Source: Rhodococcus sp. 14-2483-1-2 (GTDB lineage: Bacteria; Actinomycetota; Actinomycetes; Mycobacteriales; Mycobacteriaceae). From it: a stretch of 64,000 bases of DNA. Under the pieces are notes generated by a model. That model was not told the origin of the DNA, did no database searches, and saw only the letters and a program-made list of their open reading frames with translations. Of the stretch, positions 39,118 to 48,092 are shown piece after piece; position 1 is the first letter of the stretch; the number at the start of each line of letters is the position of its first letter. The position numbers and the translations under genes were made by a program. The stretch spans positions 1 to 64,000 of the forward strand of contig NZ_NPFW01000022.1 in the NCBI RefSeq assembly GCF_002259405.1. Direction: 5' to 3'.

Positions 39118-39717
39118 TCAGTCCCAGTAGGGCGGCTCGATGTCGGGATGATCGGTGACGGTATCGATGGCCGTCTCGGCCAGAACGCGGTCGACGGCCT
39201 CGGCGCTGCCTGCGACCGTGGCGAAATGAGGGTCGACATCATTGGTGATGCACCACGCACGATCGGCAGGCCAGATGAACGCGGGATCGGGTGAGTCGCC
39301 GTACGGCCAGAGGAGTGGATCGTCGCTGCTCCAATTCACGTAGTCCGCGAGTGAACCTCGAAAGAGAAAATAGTCACGGTTGGGGACCTCGAACTTCGGC
39401 TGTGAGGCGATGTCGATCGAACTCCATCCGTCCCACAGAGCGAAGTAACACTCGTCCGGCGTGGTCGTGTAGTGAGACAGGAGGTCGAGTGCCACGCCGA
39501 CCTGTGCCAATTCGCTGATCTTCTGCTCGAAGTCGACGTCGCTGGTGCGCTGCCCCGGAAAGTCAGGATCGGGAATGAACAACACCCGCAAGTACTTCTC
39601 GAACCCGACCGGACCGCGACCGGCCAAGCGGTACCACGGCAAATTCTGATCGATCAGCCACTGGCCGGCCGACGCGTCTTCACACAACTCGAAGCTCACG
39701 TAGTCATTGTGACTCAC
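39118..39717 (-). CDS. Hypothetical protein
   Basis: A 199-residue acidic protein rich in Trp, Tyr and Asp, without signal peptide or membrane helix. Recognisable phrases are YFALWDGWSS and LFRGSLADYVNW, which recall a group of uncharacterised actinobacterial proteins. I cannot name the family with certainty. It lies between the glycosylase and the araD operon on the same strand, with 50-55 base gaps on either side, and may be a single-gene unit. Confidence 0.75.
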   Translation of the reverse strand: MSHNDYVSFELCEDASAGQWLIDQNLPWYRLAGRGPVGFEKYLRVLFIPDPDFPGQRTSDVDFEQKISELAQVGVALDLLSHYTTTPDECYFALWDGWSSIDIASQPKFEVPNRDYFLFRGSLADYVNWSSDDPLLWPYGDSPDPAFIWPADRAWCITNDVDPHFATVAGSAEAVDRVLAETAIDTVTDHPDIEPPYWD

Positions 39718-39770
39718 GGTGTGGATGGTGGACCCCAGTGCTCAGCCGATTCGACTCGATGGCCGACCTC

Positions 39771-40481
39771 TCACGATGTCGGCACACTTCGATCGGTGTG
39801 CGCATCGGGCTGTCCGTACACACCTTGGTATCTGGCGAAAAGTCGATCGATGGACTCCTGCGGAATCGGGTCGGGATCTCCGAGTTGGCGAGCCACGTAC
39901 ATCGCCTTGGCGACGTCCTCGACCATCACCGCCGCCTTCACCGCGTCACGCGCATCGGTTCCGATCGTGAACGGTCCGTGGTTGGCCATCAGCACGGCGC
40001 GGCTGCGGTGGCCACGAAGAGTGTCGACGATGCCGCGACCGATCGAATCGTCGCCGATGACGGCGAACGGGCCGATCGGAATCGGCCCACCGAACTCGTC
40101 GGCCATTGCGGTGATACAGCACGGTATCGGAATGCCCAATGCCGACCACGCGACTGCATAGGTGGAGTGCGTGTGCACCACTCCGCCGACATCGGGCATG
40201 TTCCGATACACGTAGGCGTGCGCCGCGGTATCACTCGACGGGTTCCTGTGTGAGCCGATCGAATTCGGGACCACCTGCCCGTCCAGGGTGCACAGAATCA
40301 TGTCCTCGGGGCCCAGGTCGTCGTACGCGACGCCGCTGGGCTTGATCACCATCAGGTCGCCGCCGACAACCCGTTCGGACACATTGCCGCCGGTCCACAC
40401 GACGAGCTCGTTTCGAACCAGCTCGGCGTGCAGCTCCGCCACACGCAGCCGCGCGGATGCAATGTTCGCGTCGATCGTCAT
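39771..40481 (-). CDS. araD: AraD-family sugar-phosphate epimerase/aldolase
   Basis: A 236-residue class II aldolase/epimerase most like L-ribulose-5-phosphate 4-epimerase. Zinc ligands H103, H105 (VHTHS) and H168 (ANHGP) and D84 in PSSDTAAH match the family; TGGNVSER and IKPSG bind the phosphate. It is the last gene of a six-gene sugar operon, overlapping galM by ATGA. No arabinose isomerase or ribulokinase gene is nearby, so it may cleave or epimerise another sugar phosphate made by the PfkB kinase. Confidence 0.85.
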   Translation of the reverse strand: MTIDANIASARLRVAELHAELVRNELVVWTGGNVSERVVGGDLMVIKPSGVAYDDLGPEDMILCTLDGQVVPNSIGSHRNPSSDTAAHAYVYRNMPDVGGVVHTHSTYAVAWSALGIPIPCCITAMADEFGGPIPIGPFAVIGDDSIGRGIVDTLRGHRSRAVLMANHGPFTIGTDARDAVKAAVMVEDVAKAMYVARQLGDPDPIPQESIDRLFARYQGVYGQPDAHTDRSVPTS

Positions 40482-41611
40482 GCCTCGCCTCCTGTTTCGT
40501 CGTCCTCCGATTCCACGTCCTCCGATTCCACGTCCTCCGATTCCACGATGCCGAACTGATACTCGGTCGCACTTCGGTAGGTTTCACCGGGATACAGCTC
40601 GACGGAGGGAAATTCGGGGCGGTTGGGTGAGTCGGTGAAATGCTCCGGCTCCAACGCGATGGCATCTCCTTGGCGATAGATGCGACCGCTGGTGCCCACC
40701 AGAGATGCATCGAGGAAGTTGCCCGTGTAGACGTCGAGCCCCGGCTCGGTGGTCCACACCGCAAGAACTCGACCCGAGATCGGCTCGACAAGTTCTGCAG
40801 CACACTCGAAAGCGTTTGCAGAGTATTCCTTCCTCAGCGCAAAATTGTGGTCATACCCTCGACCGAGAATTAGCTGCTCGTGGTTGTCCCGGATCCGATC
40901 TCCGATGAGCCGTGATTCACGGAAGTCGAACGGAGTGTTCTCGACGGCGGCGAGTTCGCCGGTCGGCACCAGCTGCGAGGTCACGGGAAGGAACGCGTCG
41001 GCCTCCACCTTGAGCAGATGGTCCAGCACACTTCCCGAGCCCTCGCCGGCGAGGTTGAAATAGCTGTGACCGGTCATGTTGACCACCGTCGCTGCGTCGG
41101 TGGTGGCCGTATAGGTCACTCGCAGAGAATTGCGGTCACGGATGAGCTCGTACGCCACCTCGACGGTGAGGTTTCCGGGAAAACCGTTGTCCCCATCCGG
41201 GCTGACGGTCGACAATCGAACGCCGACCGCTTCGGAACTGCCGATGGCCTGCATGTCCCAGACCCGACGGTCGAAACCGCTGCTGCCGCCGTGCACCGTA
41301 CCGAACTCGTCGTTTCGATCCAGTGTGTAGGTCGCATCGCCCAACGCGAACGTCGCATCGAGAATTCGGTTGGCGTAGCGGCCGATCAGGGCACCGAAGT
41401 ACGTGTTCGACGCCTCGTAGCTCTCGAGATCTGCGAAACCGAGGACGACATTGGTGGTCTCACCGTGCCGATCCGGAACGTCGAGAGTATGCAGGATTCC
41501 ACCGAAGGACAGGATCGAGGCCGTCATTCCACGGTCGTTGCACAGGACGGCGCGCTGCACTGTGTGTCCGTCATGAGTGGTCCCGAACGGTCGGAGCTCG
41601 ACAGTGCTCAT
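40478..41611 (-). CDS. galM: Aldose 1-epimerase (galactose mutarotase)
   Basis: A 377-residue mutarotase that interconverts alpha and beta anomers of aldoses. H107 (TVHGG) and H182 (TGHSYFNL) are the catalytic histidines; ALEPEHFTDSPN is the C-terminal signature. The last 20 residues are an acidic repeat, ESEDV repeated, not needed for activity. ATG 41611 is chosen; the open frame to 41899 runs through the PfkB gene. It overlaps both neighbours. Its presence suggests the operon substrate is a sugar that cyclises. Confidence 0.92.
   Translation of the reverse strand: MSTVELRPFGTTHDGHTVQRAVLCNDRGMTASILSFGGILHTLDVPDRHGETTNVVLGFADLESYEASNTYFGALIGRYANRILDATFALGDATYTLDRNDEFGTVHGGSSGFDRRVWDMQAIGSSEAVGVRLSTVSPDGDNGFPGNLTVEVAYELIRDRNSLRVTYTATTDAATVVNMTGHSYFNLAGEGSGSVLDHLLKVEADAFLPVTSQLVPTGELAAVENTPFDFRESRLIGDRIRDNHEQLILGRGYDHNFALRKEYSANAFECAAELVEPISGRVLAVWTTEPGLDVYTGNFLDASLVGTSGRIYRQGDAIALEPEHFTDSPNRPEFPSVELYPGETYRSATEYQFGIVESEDVESEDVESEDDETGGEA
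40498..40545 (-). repeat. 15-bp tandem repeats in the galM 3' end
   Basis: Three near-identical 15-bp units encode ESEDV-ESEDV-ESEDD at the C-terminus of the epimerase. The DNA copies are almost identical, unlike the rluB repeat, so this looks like recent slippage. The copy number may vary between strains. Confidence 0.8.
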
Positions 41612-42651
41612 CGGGCCACCGCCCCTCCGTCGACAACCGTGCCCAGGTAATCGGTCCCGGACAGTCCTCGTCGCCGTGCGAACCTTGCGAGCAGGTCGTG
41701 GTCGATCTCGGTGTTGATGGTGTCCGCACTCGTCACGCTCAGTGCAGACAGCGCCGTGGCAACCTCGTTGGCGGTGACGAGATCTAGGCCTGCGGCGGAC
41801 CCCAGAATGAGTCCACCGAGGTGGGCGTCTCCCGCACCCGCGGTGTTGGATGCCTCCACGGTGACGGGCTCCTGGTGATGAAGAGTGTCGCCATCCCACA
41901 CCCAGCTTCCGGCCCGACCTGCGGTGATGCAGAACCTCAGATTCGGATTAGCGTGCCGAAGATCGGTGCAGGCTCGATCGACGGCGCGCTGCGGATCGGC
42001 CGGTGCACTGTGATCGGACAGTGCTGCGGCCTCGTCGATGTTGATCGACAGCACATCGACGAGATCGAGTACTCCGTCCGCTGCCGCCTGTCGGATCTCT
42101 CCGGACAGGAAGGACGCGAATCGAAGGAATCCGTGTCGAGTGGCGCTACGTAACAGTGCAACACGTGCGTCGAGGGTGACCTCGGGTGCGGACAGGGCGA
42201 TGCCGCGCCCTGCGTGCTCCGCGAAGAGCGCTTCCGCGGACTCGATATCCGCCGAGGTGACGGCGGAACTGGCAGAGTCGCCGACAGTGAGGTTCCCACC
42301 GTCGCCGTCCGGGTAGCCGAAGCAGACGGAATGCAACGTCGGACGGCTCTCGTCGACACCGACGTGAGTGACGTCCATTCCCTCGGCGGCGAGTTCTGCG
42401 ACAACGGAGTGGCCCATCACGTCGTTGCCGACCCGCCCGACCGGCACGACGCGAAGAGACGCGGGTGCCAGCCGAGCGATGTAATGGGTGATGATGTGCA
42501 GCTTGCAACGGTCCTGCACATCGAGCATTCGGACGGTTCTGCTCTCCTCGCGCCCGAGGGTGTGATTGCCCTCGAGCGCCAACGACGTGCCGGTTCCCAA
42601 ACCACCCGTGCCGATGACGATGTCGTACGGATGTAGCTGTTCGCCGGTCAC
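41608..42651 (-). CDS. PfkB-family carbohydrate kinase
   Basis: A 347-residue ribokinase-like kinase. The N-terminal glycine-rich segment is unusual (GTGGLGTGTSLALEG), and the C-terminal signature NTAGAGDAHLGG carries the catalytic aspartate. GTG 42651 is chosen because it makes a GTGA overlap with the upstream gene; a GTG at 42666 is possible. In the operon it lies between a NagB-like enzyme and galM. It could phosphorylate a sugar or an amino-sugar conjugate, similar to FrlD in fructoselysine breakdown. The sugar cannot be read from the sequence. Confidence 0.85.
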   Translation of the reverse strand: MTGEQLHPYDIVIGTGGLGTGTSLALEGNHTLGREESRTVRMLDVQDRCKLHIITHYIARLAPASLRVVPVGRVGNDVMGHSVVAELAAEGMDVTHVGVDESRPTLHSVCFGYPDGDGGNLTVGDSASSAVTSADIESAEALFAEHAGRGIALSAPEVTLDARVALLRSATRHGFLRFASFLSGEIRQAAADGVLDLVDVLSINIDEAAALSDHSAPADPQRAVDRACTDLRHANPNLRFCITAGRAGSWVWDGDTLHHQEPVTVEASNTAGAGDAHLGGLILGSAAGLDLVTANEVATALSALSVTSADTINTEIDHDLLARFARRRGLSGTDYLGTVVDGGAVAR

Positions 42652-43538
42652 TGAGAGAGGTCCCACGCCGGGTTGAGCGAGATGACGTGCTCCGCGGTTG
42701 CGACGGTGGCAGTCAGGAGGGCATCAGGGTGGTCCTGGAGCAGGGTGACCGGGTATTCGGGGGTTTGATCGGAGAACAGCGCAACCCGCAATGCGGTCTG
42801 CTTCCACGCACCTGTGTCGCTGAACAGTCGAATCTTGCGTGCTGCCAGTATCTCCCGCATACCCAACGTGACGGACATGGGCGGCACGAACTGATAGGCA
42901 CCACCGAGTGTGCGCTGTGAGAGCGCGATGATGGTGTCCACGTTGTTGTCCTGGATACGTGCCACGGAGTTCTTCAGATCGTCGACGCTGATTTCGCTGA
43001 ATGCATTGCGTCGAGCTTGGTTGTAGGCCACATGGCCGTCCTGTCCCCAGCCGCCGTACGCCAGGTCCGCAGGCTCGGCGATGAGTGCCGCTGAGATGTG
43101 CAGCAGAGTATCCGGGTTGAGCCAGTGACGCTGCTCGATCGGTGGGCGGAGGTCACTGTCGATCGCGCCGTAGAAGTCGCGTTCCATTGTTCCGCGGAAG
43201 TTGTAGGGGTGATTCGAAGGCACCTCCTGGCCCTGCCAGTCCAGGCATTCGTCCATGTGGAACACCTCCAGGTTGTGGAGATTCACCCTGCCGCTGTTGA
43301 CCATCTGAGCGAACGGTGCCATCCACGCGGTCGGTCCACACGGGAGGATCACCCGATACGAGCGGCCGTCCTGTTGTGCGGCCACGACGGAATCGACGAA
43401 TTCCTGAGCCATGATGCGACCCATGGCATTCGAGTCCTCGACCATGCGGAAGGGAACCCGACGGGCGGGGTGATTCTCCAACTCGGACGCAGGTACAGAG
43501 CACCATTCGAGCAGGGACGACTTCGAGATTTTTTGCAC
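42648..43538 (-). CDS. NagB-like sugar-phosphate isomerase/deaminase
   Basis: A 296-residue member of the glucosamine-6-phosphate deaminase / 6-phosphogluconolactonase superfamily. FHMDECLDW and GGWGQDGHVAYNQ correspond to the NagB MDEY and GxGxDGHxAFN active-site segments, though with substitutions. It is longer than NagB, with an N-terminal extension of about 40 residues. Its place between a ROK regulator and a PfkB kinase suggests action on an amino-sugar or glycated-amine phosphate. True GlcN6P deaminase activity is possible, but nagA is not nearby. Confidence 0.82.
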   Translation of the reverse strand: MQKISKSSLLEWCSVPASELENHPARRVPFRMVEDSNAMGRIMAQEFVDSVVAAQQDGRSYRVILPCGPTAWMAPFAQMVNSGRVNLHNLEVFHMDECLDWQGQEVPSNHPYNFRGTMERDFYGAIDSDLRPPIEQRHWLNPDTLLHISAALIAEPADLAYGGWGQDGHVAYNQARRNAFSEISVDDLKNSVARIQDNNVDTIIALSQRTLGGAYQFVPPMSVTLGMREILAARKIRLFSDTGAWKQTALRVALFSDQTPEYPVTLLQDHPDALLTATVATAEHVISLNPAWDLSQ

Positions 43539-43610
43539 AGCAGTTCTCCTTCGATGAATACGGATGATGTGAGCAGGCAGAGAGCCCGCCCTGTGAACGA
43601 AAGCCTTGGA

Positions 43611-44846
43611 TCAGGGCAGGGGATTGAGCGCGTCGAACGCGCGCGCAGTTGCCTTGTGTAGCGCGCCGACAACGCCGCCGTCGCCGCCGAACGTCGCCAG
43701 CTGGATGTCCGGCATGATCGGAACGAGTGTGCTCAGATCGTCTCGCAGCGAATCCAGAAGCAGCTCTCCGCCTTTGGACAATCCACCGGCAACGAGAACG
43801 CGTTCGGGATTGATGACGCATACGGCAGCAGCGATACCGGCCGCGATTCGATAGGCCATCCGGTCGAAGACATCCACAGAGGCGGTATCACCTTCGCGAA
43901 CGCCGCGGAAGATCACTTCGGCGTCGACACTGTCGGCGTCACCGTCTGCCAATTCCAACAACCGAGCGCCACCGGGCTCCAGTGCTGCGGCACGGCCGTG
44001 TCTTGCCCACGCACGACCACCCGCGGCCCATTCCCAGGCACCTATCCGGCTGCCTGCGGGTGGTTCGTCGCCGAAGCTGAGCGGTAGATAGCCGAGCTCG
44101 CCTGCTGCACCGGAGGCACCTCGACTCAACTCGCCTCGCACGATGATTCCACCGCCGATGCCGATCCCGAGATGGACGTACAGGACGGTATCGATCCCTT
44201 TCGCCGCTCCCGCAATGGATTCCGCGAGCACCGACAGGTCCGTCTGACGTTCGACGAACACCCTTGTCGGATCGCAGCCGATGCATTCGGCCACTGCAGC
44301 ACGAAGGTCGAGTCCGTCCCACCCGGCGATCTGCGGAGCCAGGCTGACGACATTCGTCTGCGGATCCACCACGCCGGGGGTGCTGACGACGACGGTGTGG
44401 AACTGTTCGGCAGTACCGCCACCGGTGGGGCGGATTGCCGATACGGCCTGCTCGACAAGTCCGAGAAGGTAAGCCCTATCGGGCTTTTCGCGGCGAGTCC
44501 GTACCTCGGAAGAGTCGAGTACATCACCGGCGAAGGTGGACGAGCGCGCGCTCACCTTGTCGGCACCGATATCGATCCCCAGTAGCACGCCGTGATGCGT
44601 GGTGACTCTCAGAGACAGTGCAGGACGGCCCTGTTGACGCTCCGCGGATTTGGGCTGAAATTCCTCGAGCAGACCCTCGGCGATCAGGTCGTCGCAGATC
44701 TCCTTGATGGAAGTCTTGGACAGCTTGATGATCGAGCCCAGCTGCGTTCTGGTGATGCCGCGATTACTGTGCACCACATCGAGAATCGAACGGCGGTTGC
44801 GCACTCTCGCACGCTGCGGACTGTCGAACAACGGAGCTGTGCTCAC
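43611..44846 (-). CDS. ROK-family transcriptional regulator
   Basis: A 411-residue ROK protein with an N-terminal winged helix (RRSILDVVHSNRGITRTQLGSIIKLSKTSIKEI) and a sugar-kinase-fold C-terminal domain (LLGIDIGADK, GIGIGGGIIVRGE, GAAGELGYLPL). The zinc motif CxCGxxGC common in ROK kinases is absent, which favours a regulator role over a kinase. GTG 44846 overlaps the permease stop; the longer open frame to 45113 is rejected. It probably controls the operon, which has a 13-bp palindrome just before its first gene. Confidence 0.88.
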   Translation of the reverse strand: MSTAPLFDSPQRARVRNRRSILDVVHSNRGITRTQLGSIIKLSKTSIKEICDDLIAEGLLEEFQPKSAERQQGRPALSLRVTTHHGVLLGIDIGADKVSARSSTFAGDVLDSSEVRTRREKPDRAYLLGLVEQAVSAIRPTGGGTAEQFHTVVVSTPGVVDPQTNVVSLAPQIAGWDGLDLRAAVAECIGCDPTRVFVERQTDLSVLAESIAGAAKGIDTVLYVHLGIGIGGGIIVRGELSRGASGAAGELGYLPLSFGDEPPAGSRIGAWEWAAGGRAWARHGRAAALEPGGARLLELADGDADSVDAEVIFRGVREGDTASVDVFDRMAYRIAAGIAAAVCVINPERVLVAGGLSKGGELLLDSLRDDLSTLVPIMPDIQLATFGGDGGVVGALHKATARAFDALNPLP

Positions 44847-46267
44847 CCGCGGTCCCTCGAATCGACCGCGAGAGGTTCGACGACTGTCCCCTCGACCGCA
44901 GTCGGCCCGGTGGAGAGGAACGCAGCTACTGCAGCGGCGGTGACCACGCAGATGGCCGCGATGTTCCCCAGATTGCCGGGGTACGACGGCCATGGGAAGA
45001 ACTGGTAATAGAGCGGTGCGAGCAGGATGAGAACCGCGAGGGACGGCAGAACCACGTGGACAACGAGATTGGTGCCTCGCGATGCACGATCGCGGGTGTG
45101 GTACGCGATGCATGCAATGCAGGTCATGATGTAGATGATGATAGCAAAGACCGTGATCATGGCCCCGAGCACGCTGAAGGCGGCCACCGGACCGAGAGCC
45201 AGTCCGAGCACCAGCGCAACGACGATGGTCAGGCCGGTTTGGAAGTAGATGGCGAAAGTCGGTGTCGCATGGGTGGAATGAGTTCGACCGAATCGAGCGG
45301 GTAGTCGACCCATTCGACCGAACGCAAACACGATTCGGGAGGCGGCGATGGTCCCGGCATTTGCATTTCCGATGAAACTATTGACCAGGGCGAACAGTAC
45401 GAGCACCCAGAGTGGACCCCAGAACTTGTGCGCCAGATCGATCCACGGGCTGTCTGCGGACGCGAAGTCGGCCATGTTGTTCGGACCCCAACCGATCACT
45501 GCACTGTAGGAGCACAGGAAGTAGAACAACCCGCATGCCAACGCGGAGTACATGATCGTGCGGGGAATGGTTCGGCGAGCGTCCTTCGTTTCCTCGGCGA
45601 GTGGTGCGGCGGTCTCGAATCCCTGGAATGCCAGGATCGAGAACACCACGGCCTTGAAGATGCCGGACCAGCCGGGTTCGAGGGCATTGGACGGATCGAA
45701 GACGGCGAGGGTGTTCTGGTCTCCTCCGTCGACGATCATCCATACCGCCAGCACGGCGATGATGCCGATCTCCGCGATTCCGAACACGACACCGGTGGCA
45801 GTCGACTGCTTGACCCCGCGCACGTTCAGGAAGCACACCAGCAGCGCGGCAGGGATGACGAAGGCCCACCAGGGGATGTTCACACCCAGCGACGAATTGA
45901 TCGTTCCCGACGCGAATTGGCCGAAGAACACGAAGACGATAGGGGAGATCATCAGCTCGAGCGGTGCGTAGAGCCACCCGACGAAGGTGCCTGCGCGCCG
46001 TCCGAGACACTGTTCGACGTAGTCCGCCAAGCCGCCTGCAGAACTGAACACGCGGGCCAACGAGCCGACGGCTACGCCGACGAGGAGTACGACGACCAGG
46101 GCGAGTAGAACCGCCAGAGGTGTCGCAGGTCCGGCGAACGACACTGCAATCAGCAGCGACGACGCCACTCCCGATGCCGGTCCCATGTGCGTGAGTGCTT
46201 GAAACACTCCTTGGACGAGGCCGATCGAGTTGGTGTTCAGAGATTGGTGAGATGTAGCTTCTGTCAT
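44843..46267 (-). CDS. APC-family amino acid/amine permease
   Basis: A 474-residue secondary transporter with about 12 membrane helices, of the amino acid-polyamine-organocation family. SLARVFSSAGGLADYVEQCLG and FQGFETAAPLAEETKDARRTIPR are typical family segments. ATG 46267 is chosen because GGGAG precedes it; a GTG at 46291 would add eight residues and cover the palindrome. It is the first gene of a sugar operon. An amino acid permease beside sugar enzymes suggests uptake of a sugar-amine conjugate. Confidence 0.88.
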   Translation of the reverse strand: MTEATSHQSLNTNSIGLVQGVFQALTHMGPASGVASSLLIAVSFAGPATPLAVLLALVVVLLVGVAVGSLARVFSSAGGLADYVEQCLGRRAGTFVGWLYAPLELMISPIVFVFFGQFASGTINSSLGVNIPWWAFVIPAALLVCFLNVRGVKQSTATGVVFGIAEIGIIAVLAVWMIVDGGDQNTLAVFDPSNALEPGWSGIFKAVVFSILAFQGFETAAPLAEETKDARRTIPRTIMYSALACGLFYFLCSYSAVIGWGPNNMADFASADSPWIDLAHKFWGPLWVLVLFALVNSFIGNANAGTIAASRIVFAFGRMGRLPARFGRTHSTHATPTFAIYFQTGLTIVVALVLGLALGPVAAFSVLGAMITVFAIIIYIMTCIACIAYHTRDRASRGTNLVVHVVLPSLAVLILLAPLYYQFFPWPSYPGNLGNIAAICVVTAAAVAAFLSTGPTAVEGTVVEPLAVDSRDRG

Positions 46268-46284
46268 GTCGCTCCCAATTAGAT

Positions 46285-46297
46285 CGGACACTGTCCG
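46285..46297. promoter_or_regulatory. Perfect palindrome, candidate ROK operator
   Basis: CGGACA-C-TGTCCG is a perfect 13-bp palindrome, 18 bases upstream of the chosen APC permease start. A regulator bound there would block transcription or translation of the operon. Assignment to the ROK protein is inferred from proximity. Confidence 0.5.
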
Positions 46298-46442
46298 TAC
46301 TTAACATTGGAAAACGTATGCCACGCTATGACCTGCAGCAATAGCGCAGGCGTTACTAATGGGTTACGAAATTTCACGCACCGGACATCCGAAATCAACG
46401 GGTAGTCCAACTGATGCACCATGTGATCGGCTCACCGTGCGG

Positions 46443-48092
46443 CTACCGCCGGCGCCACCCCGAGGCCTCGGTGTGTACCGGAATCGCGATGTCGTGTGTT
46501 TCGCTCTGGGTGGCGCCCCCGACCACATGAGTCAACGCATTCTGCATCACGTTGTGGTCGGATCCGGTCCATCGTTCGTCCCGTTGTCGCCGGTACTGGT
46601 TCCAGGACGGGATGGTGAATTGCTCGACCATCGAGTCGGCCACGTCCAGGCTGCGGTACAGGTTCCAGGAATACGCGCCCGTTCGTTTCCGTGCAGCGCC
46701 CACCGGTGCCATCGACGAGATGAACTCGCTGACAGCGTCTTCCGTGACTCGATAGGTGATGGTGACGCGCACCGGACCGTCCTCGGGCACGGGTTCGAGC
46801 AGGACCGTCGGGGTGGGCCATGCAACGGAGACAGCTCGGTCGAGAGTCCCCGTCTCGGGGCGCAAGGGGAGCACCGCAACACTGGCCGCCACCACAACGA
46901 GTACACCGACCGCCACCGCCAGTGCATCGACTATGCCGATTCTGGACGCCAGCCAACCCCACGCCAGTGAGCCGACAGCCTGCGCGCCCATGAACACCGG
47001 CAGGTACATCGACATACCGCGAGCACGCACCCATGACGCAAGCGACAGTTGGATCGATGCGTTCAGTGCGGTCAAGGTAGTGATCCACGCGATGCCCGAG
47101 AGCAACAGCGCCGGCACCACCGACCACAACGGTAGCCACGCAACTGCCGCCATCCCGACGGCGTATCCGACGGCCGAACCGGTGAGAAGTGTGTTCGCAC
47201 CGAAGGTCCTCCTCAACGCGGGCGTCAGCGCGACGCCAGCGATGGCTCCGACACCCAGGACACCCAACAGCACGCCGTACCCGACGGCTCCGAGCCCGAG
47301 GACCGCCGACGATGCCGACGGTAGAAGAGCCCACAAAGCGGACGCCGGAAATGCGAACAGCGCCGAGCGCAGGATGATTCGCCGAATCACCGGACCGGAT
47401 CGGATATAGCGCACCCCGGAGACGATCGACTCTGTCAAACCCTCCCGATCCACGACGACGTTACGAGGGCGCTTCCACGCGATCAAGACAGCCAACGTAG
47501 CGAGGAAGGACGCCGCGTTGATGGCGAACACGAACGTCGGACCGGCGACGGCCACCAGGACTCCGGCGAGTGCCGGCCCAATTGCTCTCGCACCGTTCAC
47601 GGTGACGCCGCCCAGCGCGGACGCCGCCGGAATCTGCTCACGCGGAACCAGTTCCGGCTGAATCGCTTGCCACGCCGGAGCGGACATAGCCGACCAGCAA
47701 CCCAGAACGAACGTGCACGCGAGCAGGCCCCACGGTGACAACGTGTCGGTCCATGCGAGTGCGGTGAGAATGCCTGCGGTGAGAATCGAGGCGAATCCGA
47801 CGACGATCAGGAGGACCCGGCGATCGAGCGCGTCCGCCAATGCCCCCGCCAACAGGGCCAGCAGCAGGGTGGGGAGCAGGCTGGCCGTTTGCACAGCTGC
47901 GATGACGGTGGTCGACGCTTCTCGCTGGACCAGAAACCACTGCGCGCCCACGGTCTGCATCCACCCACCGATGTTGGAGACCAACTGCGCGATGAAAAGG
48001 CTGCGGTACATGGTGTTTCGTAACGGAGCCCATGCCGATGTGTTCGCATCCGCGGAAATGGCTTTACCTCCTGAGGAGTCGACCGAGGTCAC
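46443..48092 (-). CDS. MFS exporter fused to a C-terminal antibiotic-monooxygenase-like domain
   Basis: A 549-residue protein. Residues about 20-420 form a 12-helix major facilitator of the EntS/MFS_3 type, with DALDRRVLLIVVGF as loop motif. Residues about 425-549 are a soluble domain (VRVTITYRV, YSWNLYRSLDVADSMVEQF) resembling ABM ferredoxin-like domains. Such fusions are recurrent in this exporter group. It overlaps the bicupin gene by ATGA. The substrate is unknown; siderophore or small toxic compound export is typical. Confidence 0.85.
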   Translation of the reverse strand: MTSVDSSGGKAISADANTSAWAPLRNTMYRSLFIAQLVSNIGGWMQTVGAQWFLVQREASTTVIAAVQTASLLPTLLLALLAGALADALDRRVLLIVVGFASILTAGILTALAWTDTLSPWGLLACTFVLGCWSAMSAPAWQAIQPELVPREQIPAASALGGVTVNGARAIGPALAGVLVAVAGPTFVFAINAASFLATLAVLIAWKRPRNVVVDREGLTESIVSGVRYIRSGPVIRRIILRSALFAFPASALWALLPSASSAVLGLGAVGYGVLLGVLGVGAIAGVALTPALRRTFGANTLLTGSAVGYAVGMAAVAWLPLWSVVPALLLSGIAWITTLTALNASIQLSLASWVRARGMSMYLPVFMGAQAVGSLAWGWLASRIGIVDALAVAVGVLVVVAASVAVLPLRPETGTLDRAVSVAWPTPTVLLEPVPEDGPVRVTITYRVTEDAVSEFISSMAPVGAARKRTGAYSWNLYRSLDVADSMVEQFTIPSWNQYRRQRDERWTGSDHNVMQNALTHVVGGATQSETHDIAIPVHTEASGWRRR

